Assembly (NCBI RefSeq): GCF_030272615.1 | Contig: NC_081412.1 | Coordinates: 694,594,083 to 694,658,082, forward strand | Origin: Cryptomeria japonica | Lineage: Eukaryota > Streptophyta > Pinopsida > Cupressales > Cupressaceae | Length of the DNA: 64,000 nt | Reading direction: 5' to 3' | Shown here: in pieces, positions 45,304 to 56,050 of the stretch | Position numbering within the stretch: the first letter of the stretch is position 1 | Layout of the letters: every line of letters starts with the position of its first letter | Translations under genes and position numbers: made by a program | Notes under the pieces: model-generated | Told to the model about the DNA's origin: nothing | The model's input: the letters and a program-made list of their open reading frames with translations, nothing else | Database searches by the model: none

Positions 45304-46017
45304 TTAGAGAATAGATATTTGAGCAGTAGTTTTTTTTAGTTGTTCTACAATTCTATAACCAGAAGAAGATGGTGAATCTAGTTGTTTAGATGGGGAAGGC
45401 TTAGCAGTGTTTGTAGCTGGTTGTTTGTTTGAAGATGGTTGCAGTTTTGATGATATCAGATTTGATGATGACGTTTGATCAATAGATGAGGAACCAACTC
45501 CTTTGAGAGTAACTTTTTCTTGAGCACGGGTCACAATGTTTGCAACTCTTAGTTTGTTTTGCTCTTCTTTGACTATGATTATATAGCAATGCTCTAATTG
45601 AGAAGGTTCAAGCATATTGATGATGATGTCATCATTGGTATAGGTGTAATTTATCTTGGCACCTCCCTTGGATCTAGAGGAATATCCTTTCTCATAAGTA
45701 GGCAAGGGATCTTTGAAATCTTTGTGATCAGAGTTGCATGATTCCCAACAACAATTTAGCCATTATCGATAAGGTCTTGAATCTCATGTTTGAGTTTCAT
45801 GCAGTTATTAGTTGTGTGACCCTTGTTTCGGTGATATTCATAGTAATCATTTTCCCTCCACCATTTGGGTTTGACTTTAGGATCATATGGTTTAGAGTTG
45901 CTGGGAAATGTGATTAGATCATTTGCCAACAGAGTCTTAAGGTTTGTTTCATAAGATTCTCCAAAAGGAGTGAAATCACGTTTAGGCTTTGAAATCCAAG
46001 GCTTATCTTTAAAAAGT
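45304..46017 (-). pseudogene. Tat element gag, C-terminal part
   Basis: Minus strand from 46017: PKRDFTPFGESYETNLKTLLAND, then WWRENDYYEYHRNKGHTTNNCMKLKHEIQDLIDNG, the CEYH..KGH.T..C..LK knuckle of Tat/Athila gag in which the first Cys is Tyr. A frame change near 45,720 leads into a 133-codon frame with NYTYTNDDIIINMLEPS and a Ser/Lys/Pro-rich end. The upstream part is removed by copia element 4, whose LTR begins at about 46028. It would package the RNA. Confidence 0.78.
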
Positions 46018-46027
46018 TAATCTTACA

Positions 46028-47524
46028 TGATCTGGTTAATACTGAGAGGAGGGTGAATCAATATTAACAACAATTTCAAACATAAAACTTGAACTTACAA
46101 AACTTCACCAAATCAATCATAAACCAGTAATAAACTATTTACCATTATCGGTAAATACTGATAACCAACTGTTAAACTGATTTATCAGAACTACTCATTA
46201 AGTGTTCATCAACATGCATAAACTGAAAGTAAAACATGGCAACACATAAAAAAATTCACCATATGAACACCATGATTTTCACATGGAAACCCAAATAGGG
46301 AAAAACCACGGTGGGAATTGGTACCCACAAAAATTGTGCACTCTTTCAGAATGTGCCCTGTTTGGAGCCTAGCCCGGTTAGAGCTTACAAATATGCCTTG
46401 TTAGGAGAAGACCCTATTAGGAGTCACTTGGTTAATGGATTTACATGATGAGCCATGTTAGGAGCTTTGAACTATTAGGATCAACCATGCAAGAGGATTT
46501 AACACTCAAATGTTGAGCTACTCAGTTAAGGGATTTACAATGTAAGGCCTGTTAGGACCTACCTAGTTAAGGTATTTTGTTGCTATAACTGTTAGGATAA
46601 CAATAGTGAATGAGATGGGTATAGAACTTAACTGCTTGCTTGATCAGATCCAATTCTTTCTCCAAATATGCTACACTTTGGAAGATCTCTCACACTCTGG
46701 TTCGGCTTCACACTCTTCTCAAAAACCACCGACGCAACAAACATCAACTATACCGACCTAAATAACCTTTACAACTTAGTCGGTTACAAAACCCTAAAAC
46801 TTACAACATAGATCATCACAGATCTATACAACTCATTATAGATTATCATTGATCATCATATGGATCATTACAATTAATTATAATCATTGAATGATCACCA
46901 CATCTTGATCTGATACAAAGTCAAACCCTTAGAACACTCTTCTAAGTGCTTTGTTGTTTCCCAAGAAATTATATCTTCAAATGCGCCAAAACATCATTCA
47001 AACACTTCACACAATTTGAGCCACATCATCACCAACATTTTAACTTGATGTAGATCACTATCAAACTAAAAATCATTACTGGTTAAGAGAATCTTAACCG
47101 GTCCTTAAACCCTTCTAAAACCCTGGCAAAAATACAACGGAAATAATAAACATGACTTCCAAATACCAAAACATGATAGGGTTCTAGTCAGATACATATT
47201 ACAATGATACAAACTCACATTCCAAGCCACAACTCTTAAATCATCACCAATCATCAGATATAATCAAAACATTTCCTTAGTTACTGGTTAAGGTCCTAAT
47301 TTCCAGTTCATTGTCTTCAATACCGATAAGGCATTTTTGGTAGACCAAAAACACTTAGATGACAAAATACAGCATAGTAAACATCAGTCTCCATCAATGA
47401 CAACACAAATAATTGATCAAAGTCATCTAATCATGCAATCTCAATCTCTTCATCACAATGTCATCACAAACATTCCTTTATCGGTTCAGTCATTATTCTT
47501 CATCTGCATTAGTTATGCCAATCA
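46028..47524 (-). mobile_element. 3' LTR of copia element 4
   Basis: On the minus strand it starts near TGATTGGCATAAC (47524) and ends ...CTCTCAGTATTAACCAGATCA (46028), about 1,497 bp. The inverted C-rich end, TAAC..GGT words (46,370-46,610) and conserved motif (46274-46315) match elements 1 and 3. It cuts the Tat gag on its left. On its right the element's purine tract and interior were pushed to 55,394 and beyond by the insertion of a chromovirus. Confidence 0.82.
46274..46315 (-). promoter_or_regulatory. Conserved copia LTR motif
   Basis: Minus strand CCCACCGTGGTTTTTCCC and TTTGGGTTTCCATGTGAAAA; third copy of the motif. Confidence 0.7.
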
Positions 47525-47530
47525 TGCTCA

Positions 47531-49127
47531 TGGGATGGGGTTAGGGATAGACTAGCCTAGTCTATGCTCTTGGATCCTTTCCTTGGATCACCTAGTGTTC
47601 TCTACACACCTTAGGGTCTCTAGGACTTCCCTTTGATTGAGGAATCCCTTGACCATGCCCAATCCACCCACCAATGAGTTGCAATGCTGCTCCTAAGGTC
47701 TCACCCACTCATGAGACTCAAAACCCCTTACTATGGCTAATAAAGGCTAGGATTGTTCCACACCTTCCAAGATCTTAGAAAGGTTGTATCAGGTCTATTT
47801 CAAGGTTTTTCCACCCATTCATGATCCCCCAAGAGGTTTCAAGCCTTCAACCCCTTACCGATTTCACTATTTTGTGTTTTTGCCTTCAAATAGGGCTACA
47901 AGGATTAGGACCAATTAGGGCTCCTAACCGGTCTTTTAGGGCTCCCTCTCACAAATGATGCACAAACAACCCAATCTCCCAAAAAGGATTGCCATTCATT
48001 TGAAAAGGAGTCAAGTATTTTCTAGGTTTTAGGCCTCCAAGTGTTTGTACAGTGCCTAGGGCGAATTTTGGGGTTTTTAAGGGTTTTGTGAGGGTTTCTC
48101 TGGTCTGCCTAGGTCACAGTGAAGGTTTTATTTTTTAGCCATCTTGTTTGAATTGGTGGTGACTTCCCCTTCACACCAGTGGTTCTTCACACACTCCTCT
48201 ACACCTCCTCCAAAGGGTGCACTCTCCTTTGACCAACCTTGCTCTTCAAGACCTCTGCAACAACAACCATTCCTAACTAGGCACTGTCTAGTCACGCCTA
48301 GGAATGGGTCTTCAAATGGCTTCCTTGAATTTTCAAGGGCCCTAATTGCATGGGACTATAGTATAGGGTCTTCACTCTCATTCCTCATGGTTTCATGGTG
48401 ATTCCACAATGGGGAATGGAGTTAAGACTTCATTTGCACAAACCAGTCCAAAACTGGACAGTGAGACTGCAAATTACAAACTATTTACAAACACACTCAA
48501 TCCGGTAAACAAAAAGATAAACTAATCACTCACAATGGAATTATTTACACCATAGAAGACATTTCACATAGTTTTGCATGCAATTCAATCCATTTACTTG
48601 CCCGGTAACTTCATTCAATCTGACTGGTAACCAACAAACAGTCACAGTCAAGCTCTTCTTGCTTGGGCCATACAATCTCTGACCTCCAACCCATGCATTT
48701 AGGGTTTTCAAATACTTATACCACCTTTTACTTGGTCTATGTGCCCATATTAGGTTTGTCCATGCCAAACTAAGGATTTTGGCCACTTGGTGGAAAAGTT
48801 GCTTGACAACTTTTAAAAATTGTCATGCAACTTTTGCAACTTTTGAGCAACTTTCCCAATGTTTCTCCTCATGACTCCTAGACCCACAATGGGCTAACCT
48901 AAGGACACAAAAATTCTATGAAGGACCCCTAAACACCACAAAGACACACAGACCCTCCATTTTCAAGAAAATCTCAATCTTGACTTATGACCCCTAAGAT
49001 CTACTCTAGGACCCTAACTAGGACCTATGAGCACTTGGCTCATTATTTTATTTACAATGGCTTCATGAGAAGCATAATACCAACAAAACAAGAAGGAGGG
49101 AGAGCTTGGAAAGGTTCTCTAGCACCA
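47531..49127 (-). mobile_element. 3' LTR of the 7.9-kb chromovirus
   Basis: 1,597 bp; minus strand TGGTGCTAGAG...CCCCATCCCA. Contains the near-palindrome at 48794-48835. Plus-strand open frames at 48144-48401 recur in the other LTR and are not genes. Confidence 0.93.
48794..48835. repeat. 42-bp near-palindrome in LTR
   Basis: Arms AAAAGTTGCTTGACAA and TTGTCATGCAACTTTT pair with one mismatch around CTTTTAAAAA. Confidence 0.85.
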
Positions 49128-49141
49128 TACTCCCCCTCTGC
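49128..49141 (-). promoter_or_regulatory. Polypurine tract
   Basis: Minus strand GCAGAGGGGGAGTA directly before the LTR start TGGTGC. Confidence 0.85.
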
Positions 49142-49147
49142 ACATAA

Positions 49148-50480
49148 CTAAGAAAAAGAAGAAGAAATGAGAGTCGGGTCTATTCCAAGTGTCTTGAACC
49201 TACTCTCCTCCACCCATGTAGCTTTCGATACTAGTTGATTTGCCCATTTCACTAAGTGCTCCATGTAGACCTAGTGTCTAGTAGACTTCTTCACCCTTGA
49301 TTTGAATATCTCCTTTGCTTTAGGCTTCTTCACTTGAGGTAAGGTTTTTACATCCAAGTCTTGTAATACCTTGGCTTGGTTCTCAATCTGCTCTGCTATC
49401 TCTCCTTTATACATTACCAGATCAACAACATTAAAGACTGGTGAAATGGCTAAGTCTGAAGGTAAATCCACCTTATAGGCATTCTCACCATATTTTTCCA
49501 AAATTTCACAAGGTCCTACCCTCTTCATTTGGATTTTGGTAGGCTTACCACTTTGCATCCTAGCTTTTCTCAAATGGACCATCACATAGTCACCCACCTT
49601 GAACTGAACTTCTCTCCTTTTCTCATCCACTTTGGCTTTCAATTTTTGAGTGGATTCAAGGATGGCCTTCTTAACTTGCTCTTGGACTTCCTTGATGGTT
49701 TGAGTGAATTCTTCTACTTGCCCACTCTTCATCTCCAAAGTACCAAGGTCTCTCAACTGACATACTCCCCTTGGATGTCTTCCATATACAACCTCAAAAG
49801 GGCTTCTACTAGTGGTTCTATTCACACTCTCATTATATGCATACTCTTCTTGAGGAATGATAAGGTCCCATGTCTGACCATACTCCTTAGTTAGACACCT
49901 CAACAAATTGCCTAACACCCTATTGATGACTTCAGTTTGACCATCTGTTTGGGGATGGTAAGCTGAGCTAAATGACAAGTTAGTTCCTAGTCTCCTCCAT
50001 AATGTTTGCCAAAAATGACCCATGAACTTGTTGTCCCTGTCTGAAATAATGCTTAAAGGGAATCCATGAATCCTAACAATCTCTTTGAAGAAGAGATGTG
50101 CAACATAGCTAGCATCATGTGTAGTTTTACATGGAATGAAATGACTCTTGGAAAATCTATCTACTACCACATAGATGTTGTCCATACCTATTTTAGTCTT
50201 GGGAAGTCCTACTACAAAGTCCATTCTTATACATTCCCAAGGCCTGTTAGGGACCGGTAATGGTTGATAGAGACCGGCATTACTTGATCCCCCTTTTTCT
50301 CTTTGGCATACACCACATTGTTCTACATACCTCTTCACATCTCTTGGCAACTTTGGCCAATAGTAGTACCTCTATACTAAATCCAAGGTTTTGTTGACTC
50401 CAAAGTGTCCACTTAAACTGCCATTATGTTTCTCTTGGATAAGGTTCTCCCTCATGGATCCTCTTGGTACACACAATTGA
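49148..50480 (-). pseudogene. Chromovirus integrase with chromodomain
   Basis: Inserts the DNA copy. Minus strand: HNGSLSGHFG and C..C of the zinc part (VEQCGVCQREKG), MDFVVGLPKT, SDRDNKFMGHFW and SSAYHPQTDGQTEVINRVLG, giving an intact DDE triad. Then AYNESVNRTTSRSPFEVVYG, the GPCEILEKYGENAYKV box and a chromodomain VYMEHLVKW...KATWVEE at 49,180-49,268. A TAG at 49,271 (after TRH) breaks the chromodomain and a TAG lies before RYYYW near 50,380; both stand where Gln is plausible. Final stop at 49148-49150. The main frame of 359 codons is unbroken. The domain would direct insertion into heterochromatin. Confidence 0.93.
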
Positions 50481-50632
50481 TTACCCTTGAACAAGAGACC
50501 ATTTTGGAGAGTGTAATCTGCATACTCACCATGGAAATGGTTCTTAGAATCTTTGCAAACCTTGTAAGTTGATGAGAAGTCTTCATCTCCTTCATAGAGG
50601 TCTTTGAAACCTTCTATTCCTATGCTCTACAA

Positions 50633-51050
50633 CTATAGTTCTTGAATTGTCAACAACTTCCTGCTTAAGGCATCTGCGACCTTGTTAAGTTGCCCCTTCT
50701 TATGCTTGATGGTGAAGGTGAAGGATGAGAGGTATTCCATCCATTTCAGATGTCTATTGCTAATCTTCTCTTGAGTATTTATGTAACTCAATGCCTGATT
50801 GTCTATGAACACCACAAATTCTTTTGGGAGTAGGTAATGCCTCCATTTCTTTAGAGACTGCACTAATGCATACAACTCTAGGTCATAGGTTGAATACTTC
50901 TTCTTTGCTTCATTAAGCTTCTCACTAAAAAATGCCATAGGTCTTCCCTCTTGACTCAATACACCACCTACTACAAATCCACTTGCATCACACTCCAAAG
51001 TGAATAGCTTATCAAATGTAGGTAGGAGAAGGATAGGTTTTGTGGCTACT
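50633..51050 (-). pseudogene. Chromovirus RNase H
   Basis: Minus strand, after a TAG at 51,053: LLPTFDKLFTLECDASGFVVGGVLSQ, MAFFSEKLNEAKKKYSTYDLELYALVQ, WRHYLLPKEFVVFIDNQALSYI and VADALSRK. The catalytic Asp (CDASG), Glu (DLELYA), Asp (IDNQAL) and Asp (ADALS) are all present. It lies in the same frame as polymerase and integrase. Two stops close together near 50,630 separate it from the integrase. It removes RNA from the hybrid. Confidence 0.93.
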
Positions 51051-51052
51051 TC

Positions 51053-51990
51053 CTATTTCAACAATTGAAATGCTTTGTCAGCCTGCTTATTCCATTTAAA
51101 CTTATTTTTAAGACCTCCCTTAATGGTGTCAAGGAATGGTGCACATATACCACTGAAGTTCCTCACAAACTTCCTAAAGAATTCAGCTAATCCATGAAAA
51201 CTCCTAACTTTAGTCCCTATTTTGGGTGCAGGCCAATTCAAGATTGCCTCCACTTTGCTTGGATCCATCTTCAAAGTTCCCTTAGACACCACAAATCCTT
51301 GGTAAACCAGCTCTTGCTTCAAGAAGTCACACTTATCTAGGTTAATGGATAGCTTCTCCTCATGCAACCTCTCTAAGACTAACCTCAAATGCTCAAGGTG
51401 CTCCTCTTTGGTTCTGCTATAGATGAGTATGTCATCTAGGTACACCACCACAAATCTGCCTGTGAAATCCTTCAACACCTCATTCATCAATCTCATGAAG
51501 GTGCTTGGAGCATTGGTGAGTCCAAATGGCATCACAAGCCATTCATACAATCCCTCTGTGGTTTTAAAAGCAGTCTTCCACTTATCACCCTCCTTAATTC
51601 TTATCTGGTGATAACCACTTTTAAGGTCTAGCTTGGTAAAATACACAGCCCCTCCTAAATAGTCCATTAGATCCTCTATTCTAGGAATATGAAACCTATA
51701 CCTTATGGTGATCCTATTGATTTCTCTTGAGTCAATGCAAAGTCTCCACTTGCCTCCCTTCTTTGATGCTAGCACTATCGGGACTGCGCATAGGCTGATC
51801 CTCTTCTTAATCAGTCCTTGTTCCAATAACTCCTACACTCTCCTTGCTACTTCCTTGTTCTGATCAGGTGTGAGCTTATATGCAGCCTTGTTAGGTAAGG
51901 ATGCACCAGGAACAAAGTCTATTTGATGACTTATAGACCTTCTAGGTGGGAGTGTTGCATGTGTTCCATCACTCACTATATCCTTATGCT
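51053..51990 (-). pseudogene. Chromovirus reverse transcriptase
   Basis: Minus strand: IDFVPGASLPNKAAYKLTP, a TAG near 51,830 before ELLEQGLI, then [79 protein letters not shown] and [19 protein letters not shown], followed by [14 protein letters not shown]. All polymerase boxes and the catalytic YLDD pair are intact over 257 codons without a stop. It makes DNA from the element RNA. The TAG at 51,053 precedes EVATKP, where Gln is common. Confidence 0.95.
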
Positions 51991-51991
51991 C

Positions 51992-52470
51992 TTACATCAT
52001 TTGCTTCACCTCCTTGGGCACTTTTGCTTGCAACTTGTCTTCTTCCTCCTTTGGTTTCACAAAGATGGCACACTTCACTATCTCCTCCTCATGTAGCAAG
52101 TTCAAAAACTCTTTACCGGTAGCCAATAAAACACTATGTGTTCTTGAAGTTCCCTCTTCATTCTCTGTCAAAGAATGAATCTTGAAGGTCTTGTTGTCCT
52201 TCTTAAAGGAAATGGATTTCTCCTCTCCATCATAGATCACCTTCCTATCAAATTGCTAGGGTCTTCCTAGAAGTAGATGACAAGCATCCATAGGCAACAC
52301 ATCACAAAGGATCTTATCCTTATATCCTCCAATAGAAAACTCTACCCAAGTCCGTTCATTGACTAGCACACTTTGTCCTTTGTTCAACCAAGTCACCTTG
52401 TATGGATTAGTGTGGGTTATCCTTGTGAGTTTCAACTTCCTAACTGCCTCTTCAGCCTGAATCAACTATC
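51992..52470 (-). pseudogene. Chromovirus protease
   Basis: An aspartic protease. The gag frame ends with VIVDSG and TGA at 52,452. The pol frame picks up at EEAVRKLKLTRI, so the residues that normally follow DSG (a Ser/Thr and Asn stretch) are missing and the frame changes there. The second conserved region DACHLLLGRP lies near 52,260, with TAG for the usual Trp after it. An acidic linker (52,240-51,992) leads to the polymerase. Loss of the flap-side residues would inactivate it. Confidence 0.85.
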
Positions 52471-53762
52471 ACCTTGCACACTTTACCAAGAACTTTGCAT
52501 CTCACCCTAACCAATGCTCTCCTACATTTGGGTTCCTCCTTAACTGGTTGTCTGATCAAAATCCTATTGAACATTAGATTTTCTCCAATCTCTAATTTGA
52601 TCTGGTCCACATCCAGTGTCTTGCTGCTTGAAGAGTCTTCATGAGCATAGGCAACCCTCTTTCCACTGTTTGATGATGTAGGCTTGTCAGGGCATCTATA
52701 TGCCAGGTGTCCCAATTGACCACAATTGTAACACTTCATTGTTGCAAAATAAGAGTTACCTCTACCAGTACCTCTGCCCCTACTTGGACCACCTTGTGCA
52801 CCTCTTCCTCTAGAATGTCCTCCTCTAATATTGGTTTCATTGCCATGTTTAGTCAACTTGGGTTCTCCTTGGTTTCTCTGCTCACTTGACTTTCTTTGGT
52901 AACCACCTCGGTGGTTCATTTGGTCTCTACCTCTGCCTCTACCCCTGCTATTGGAGTCTCCTTTCCTTTTGGTCCTCTCTTCTACCTTGGTAGCAAGCTG
53001 ATGACACTTTTGGATAGTAGTAGGAGTCCATAGGCTTATCTCCTCTTGAATGTTCCACTTTAGGCTGCTTAGATACCTAGCCACCTTAATAGATTCATCT
53101 TCTTCAACTTTAGATCTAAGACATAGCTTTTGAAATTCTTCGGTGTAGGAGGTTACATCAAGATCCTTCTACTTCAATCCTTGTCTCTTCTTATGAAGTT
53201 GGGCTTCATAATCCTCTAGTAAGTATTTCTCCTTAATCTTACCCACCATAGCCTTCCAATTTGCAATAGGTAGCTTCCCCATACTAACTCTTTCTTCTTG
53301 CAAGTACTTCCACCATGTCAAAGATGCTCCCCTTAATCTTGATTTGGCAACTTTAACCTTCTGAGCCTCTACCACTCCTTCACACTCAAATTGGTTTTCC
53401 ATGCCCTCAATCCATTCCATAACAGTGTCTATGTCCATTCTTCCACTAAAATGTGGCAATCCTTCAAAAGTCTTGGTGTTCAAAGCCTTAATAGCCTTTA
53501 CAAATGGTTCTTCATTGAAAAAGGGATGTGGTTTAGGGCTAATATCATCTATGTCTATAGTTTTCTTGCCTTTACCCTTGGTATCTTCATCCCAAGGTCC
53601 TTGTGTCCTTTGATCCACCACTTCCTGTAGTTTATCCCTCATCTCACTCACAGCTTCTTCAAGGAGTCTATTTTTCTCCTTCTGCTCTTCAACCTCTCTA
53701 GCCAGCTCTACATTAGTGACCATTCTTCTCTCCCCTACTGATTCACCAATATATAGAGACAT
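52452..53762 (-). pseudogene. Chromovirus gag
   Basis: Starts with Met at 53762, just after the primer site. Residues about 20-55 make a coiled coil (LAREVEEQKEKNRLLEEAVSEM). The gag domain follows with FVKAIKALNTKTFEGLPHFSG, WIEGMENQFECEG, SLTWWKYLQEE and KEKYLLEDYEAQ. After a TAG at 53169 (Gln expected) it continues in frame with ARYLSSLKWNIQEEI, then RGRGRGR/RGG-rich stretches and a perfect CCHC knuckle CYNCGQLGHLAYRC near 52,700. It ends in the protease motif VIVDSG. It packages RNA. Confidence 0.93.
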
Positions 53763-53787
53763 ACACAGTCCAACAAGTCTTTTACTT

Positions 53788-53799
53788 GCTCTGATACCA
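53788..53799 (-). promoter_or_regulatory. Primer-binding site (initiator Met tRNA)
   Basis: Minus strand TGGTATCAGAGC, 6 bp after the LTR end CCATCCCA. Confidence 0.95.
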
Positions 53800-53805
53800 A
53801 TCTAA

Positions 53806-55393
53806 TGGGATGGGGTTAGGGATAGACTAGCCTGGTCTATGCTCTTGGATCCTTTCCTTGGATCACCTAGTGTTCTCTACACACCCTAGGGTCTCTAGGA
53901 CTTTCCTTTGCTTGAGGAATCCCCTGACCATGCCCAATCCACCCACCAATGAGTTGCAATGCTGCTCCTAAGGTCTCACCTACTCATGAGACTCAAAACC
54001 CCTTACTATGGCTAATAAGGGCTAGGCTTGTTCCACACCTTCCAAGGTCTTAGCAAGGTTGTATCAGGTCTATTTCAAGGTTTTTTCACCCATTCATGAG
54101 CCCCCAAGAGGTTTCAAGCCTTCAACCCCTTACCGATTTCACTATTTTGTGTTTTTGCTTTCAAATAGGGCTACAAGGATTAGGACCAATTAGGCCTCCT
54201 AACCGGTCTTTTAGGGCTCCCTCTCACAAATGATGCAAAAACAAACCAATCTCCTAAAAATGACTACCATTCATTTGACAAGGACTCAAGGATTTTCTAG
54301 GTTTTAGGCCTCCAAGTGTCTGTACAGTGCCTAAGGCAAATTTTGGGGTTTTTAAGGGTTTTGTGAGGGTTTCTCTAGTCTGCCTGGGTCACAGTGAAGG
54401 TTTTGTGTTTTTAGCCACCTTTTTTGGATTGGTGGTGACTTCCCCTTCACACCAGTGGTGCTTCACACACTCCTCTACACCTCCTCCAAAGGCTGCACTC
54501 TCCTCTGACCAACCTTTCTCTTCAAGACCTATGCAACAACAACCATTCCTAACCGGGCATTGTCGAGTCTCGCCTAGGAATGGGTCTTCAAATGGCTTCC
54601 TTGCATTTTCAAGGGCCCTACTTGCATGGGGCTATAGTACAGGGTCTTCACTCTCATTCCCCATGGTTTCATGGTGATTCCACAATGGGGAATGGAGTTA
54701 AGACTTCATTTGCACAAACCAGTCCAAAACTGGACAGTGAGACTGGAAATTACAAACTATATACAAAAACACTCAATCCGGTAAACAAAAAGATAAACTA
54801 ATCACTCACAATGGAAGTATTTACACCATAGAAAAAATTTCACATAGTTTTGCACACAGTTCAATCCATTTACTTGCCCGGTAACTTTATTCAATTTGAC
54901 TAGTAACCAATAAACAGTCACAGTTAAGCTCTTCTTGCTTGGGCCATACAATCCTTGACCCCCAACCCATGCATTTAGGGTTTGAAAATACTTATACCAC
55001 CTTTTACTCAGCCTATGTGCCCATATTAGGGTTGTCCATGCCAAACTAATGATTTTGGCCTCTTGGTGGAAAAGTTGCTTGACAACTTTTAAAAGTTGTC
55101 ATGCAACTTTTGAGCAACTTTCCCAATGTTTCTCTTCATGACTCCTAGACCCACAATGGGCCAACCTAAGTACCCCACCATGCTATGAAGGACCCTTAAA
55201 CACCACAAAGACACACATACCCTCCATTTTTGAGAAAATCTCAATCTTGACTTATGACCCCTAAGATCTACTCTAGGACCCTAACTAGGACCTATGAGCA
55301 CTTGGCTCATTATTTTATTTACAATGGCTTCATGAGAAGCATAATACCAAAAAAACAAGGAGGGAGAGCTTGGAAGGGTGCTCCTAGACCACA
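53806..55393 (-). mobile_element. 5' LTR of the 7.9-kb chromovirus
   Basis: 1,588 bp; minus strand TGTGGTCTAGGAG...CCCCATCCCA, highly similar to the 3' LTR. It carries the more perfect copy of the near-palindrome at 55070-55111. The plus-strand frame at 54327-54677 is noncoding LTR. Confidence 0.93.
55070..55111. repeat. 42-bp near-palindrome in LTR
   Basis: Arms of 17 bp, AAAAGTTGCTTGACAAC and GTTGTCATGCAACTTTT, with one mismatch; the 8-bp centre TTTTAAAA is itself a palindrome. Confidence 0.88.
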
Positions 55394-56050
55394 TACCAAC
55401 ATTCTACCCCTTTGGCATTGATGGCAACACCAACATATTCAACTAAAATCATGTTGCTCAGTTCTGAAACTTCTTTGTTGCACTTCACTCTTATATCAGT
55501 TCTTCTCTTCTCCACCTGGAACAAAATCTTCTTTTATTCTCCCCCTTTATGTTACATATCTTCTCCTCCTTAGGCTAATATATTTATTCTCCCCCTTTGA
55601 CAGCAATGCCAAAGGTGCATATGCATCACCAGTCATCAAATTTGTTGTTGTTTTCTTCAACATCTCTGCAAATCTCATTTAAGCTACTCCCCCTGTGGAG
55701 TAGCCATCATTTCATCAATCCATAGTGCAAAAAGAAATTCATTAAGCCCACTGGATTGATTCATCACCTGCATCTTAGTTCTTCTTATGTAGGGGTCTGA
55801 CCCCTAATTTACCTCTGAGGTACTCAAAGGTAGTCTTCAATAATGGTTTTGTGAAAATGGCTGCTAGCCGCTCTTTGCTTGCCACATACTCCATTCTAAC
55901 TTGTTTTTCCTATACTCTCTACCTTAGAAAGTGATATTTGAATTCTATGTGTTTAGTTCTTGCATGTAATAGATGATTTTTTGAAATATTAATTGCACTT
56001 GTATTGTCACAATAAATAGTTACTAGTTTAGACATATCAACTTTAAAACC
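55394..56050 (-). promoter_or_regulatory. Copia element 4 purine tracts and 3' leader
   Basis: Minus strand ends CCAAAGGGGTAGAATGTTGGTA at the chromovirus border: the purine tract and the first bases of the copia LTR. Further tracts AAAGGGGGAGAAT (near 55,595 and 55,550) and CAGGGGGAGTAG (near 55,695) repeat the theme, as in element 1. No coding sequence. The run of AATGCC/CAAAGG words also matches element 1's 16,680-16,720. Confidence 0.75.

Larger units (their letters stand above)
38762..46017 (-). mobile_element. Tat-type Ty3/gypsy element, decayed
   Basis: Read right to left: gag (46017-45304), protease (45078-44440), G-patch (44395-44156), long linker, reverse transcriptase (42700-41706), RNase H (40935-40600), a second archaeal-type RNase H (40515-40150) and integrase (39800-38762). 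The second RNase H is the marker of the plant Tat/Ogre/Retand group. The 5' LTR and first part of gag are cut off by copia element 4 at 46,018-46,028. A 770-bp foreign block lies in pol. Confidence 0.85.
47531..55393 (-). mobile_element. Chromovirus of 7.9 kb, comparatively young
   Basis: A complete Ty3/gypsy element: 5' LTR 55393-53806, primer site, gag 53762-52452, protease 52470-51992, reverse transcriptase, RNase H, integrase with chromodomain to 49148, polypurine tract, 3' LTR 49127-47531. About 7 differences in the first 230 bp of the LTRs by eye, so it is the best-preserved element here, yet still has some nine stops and one frame change. It sits in the LTR border of copia element 4. 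Confidence 0.94.

Noticed and set aside
48144-54801. Open frames at 48144-48401, 54327-54677 and 54580-54801
   Set aside because: All lie in the paired LTRs of one chromovirus, without protein-family features.
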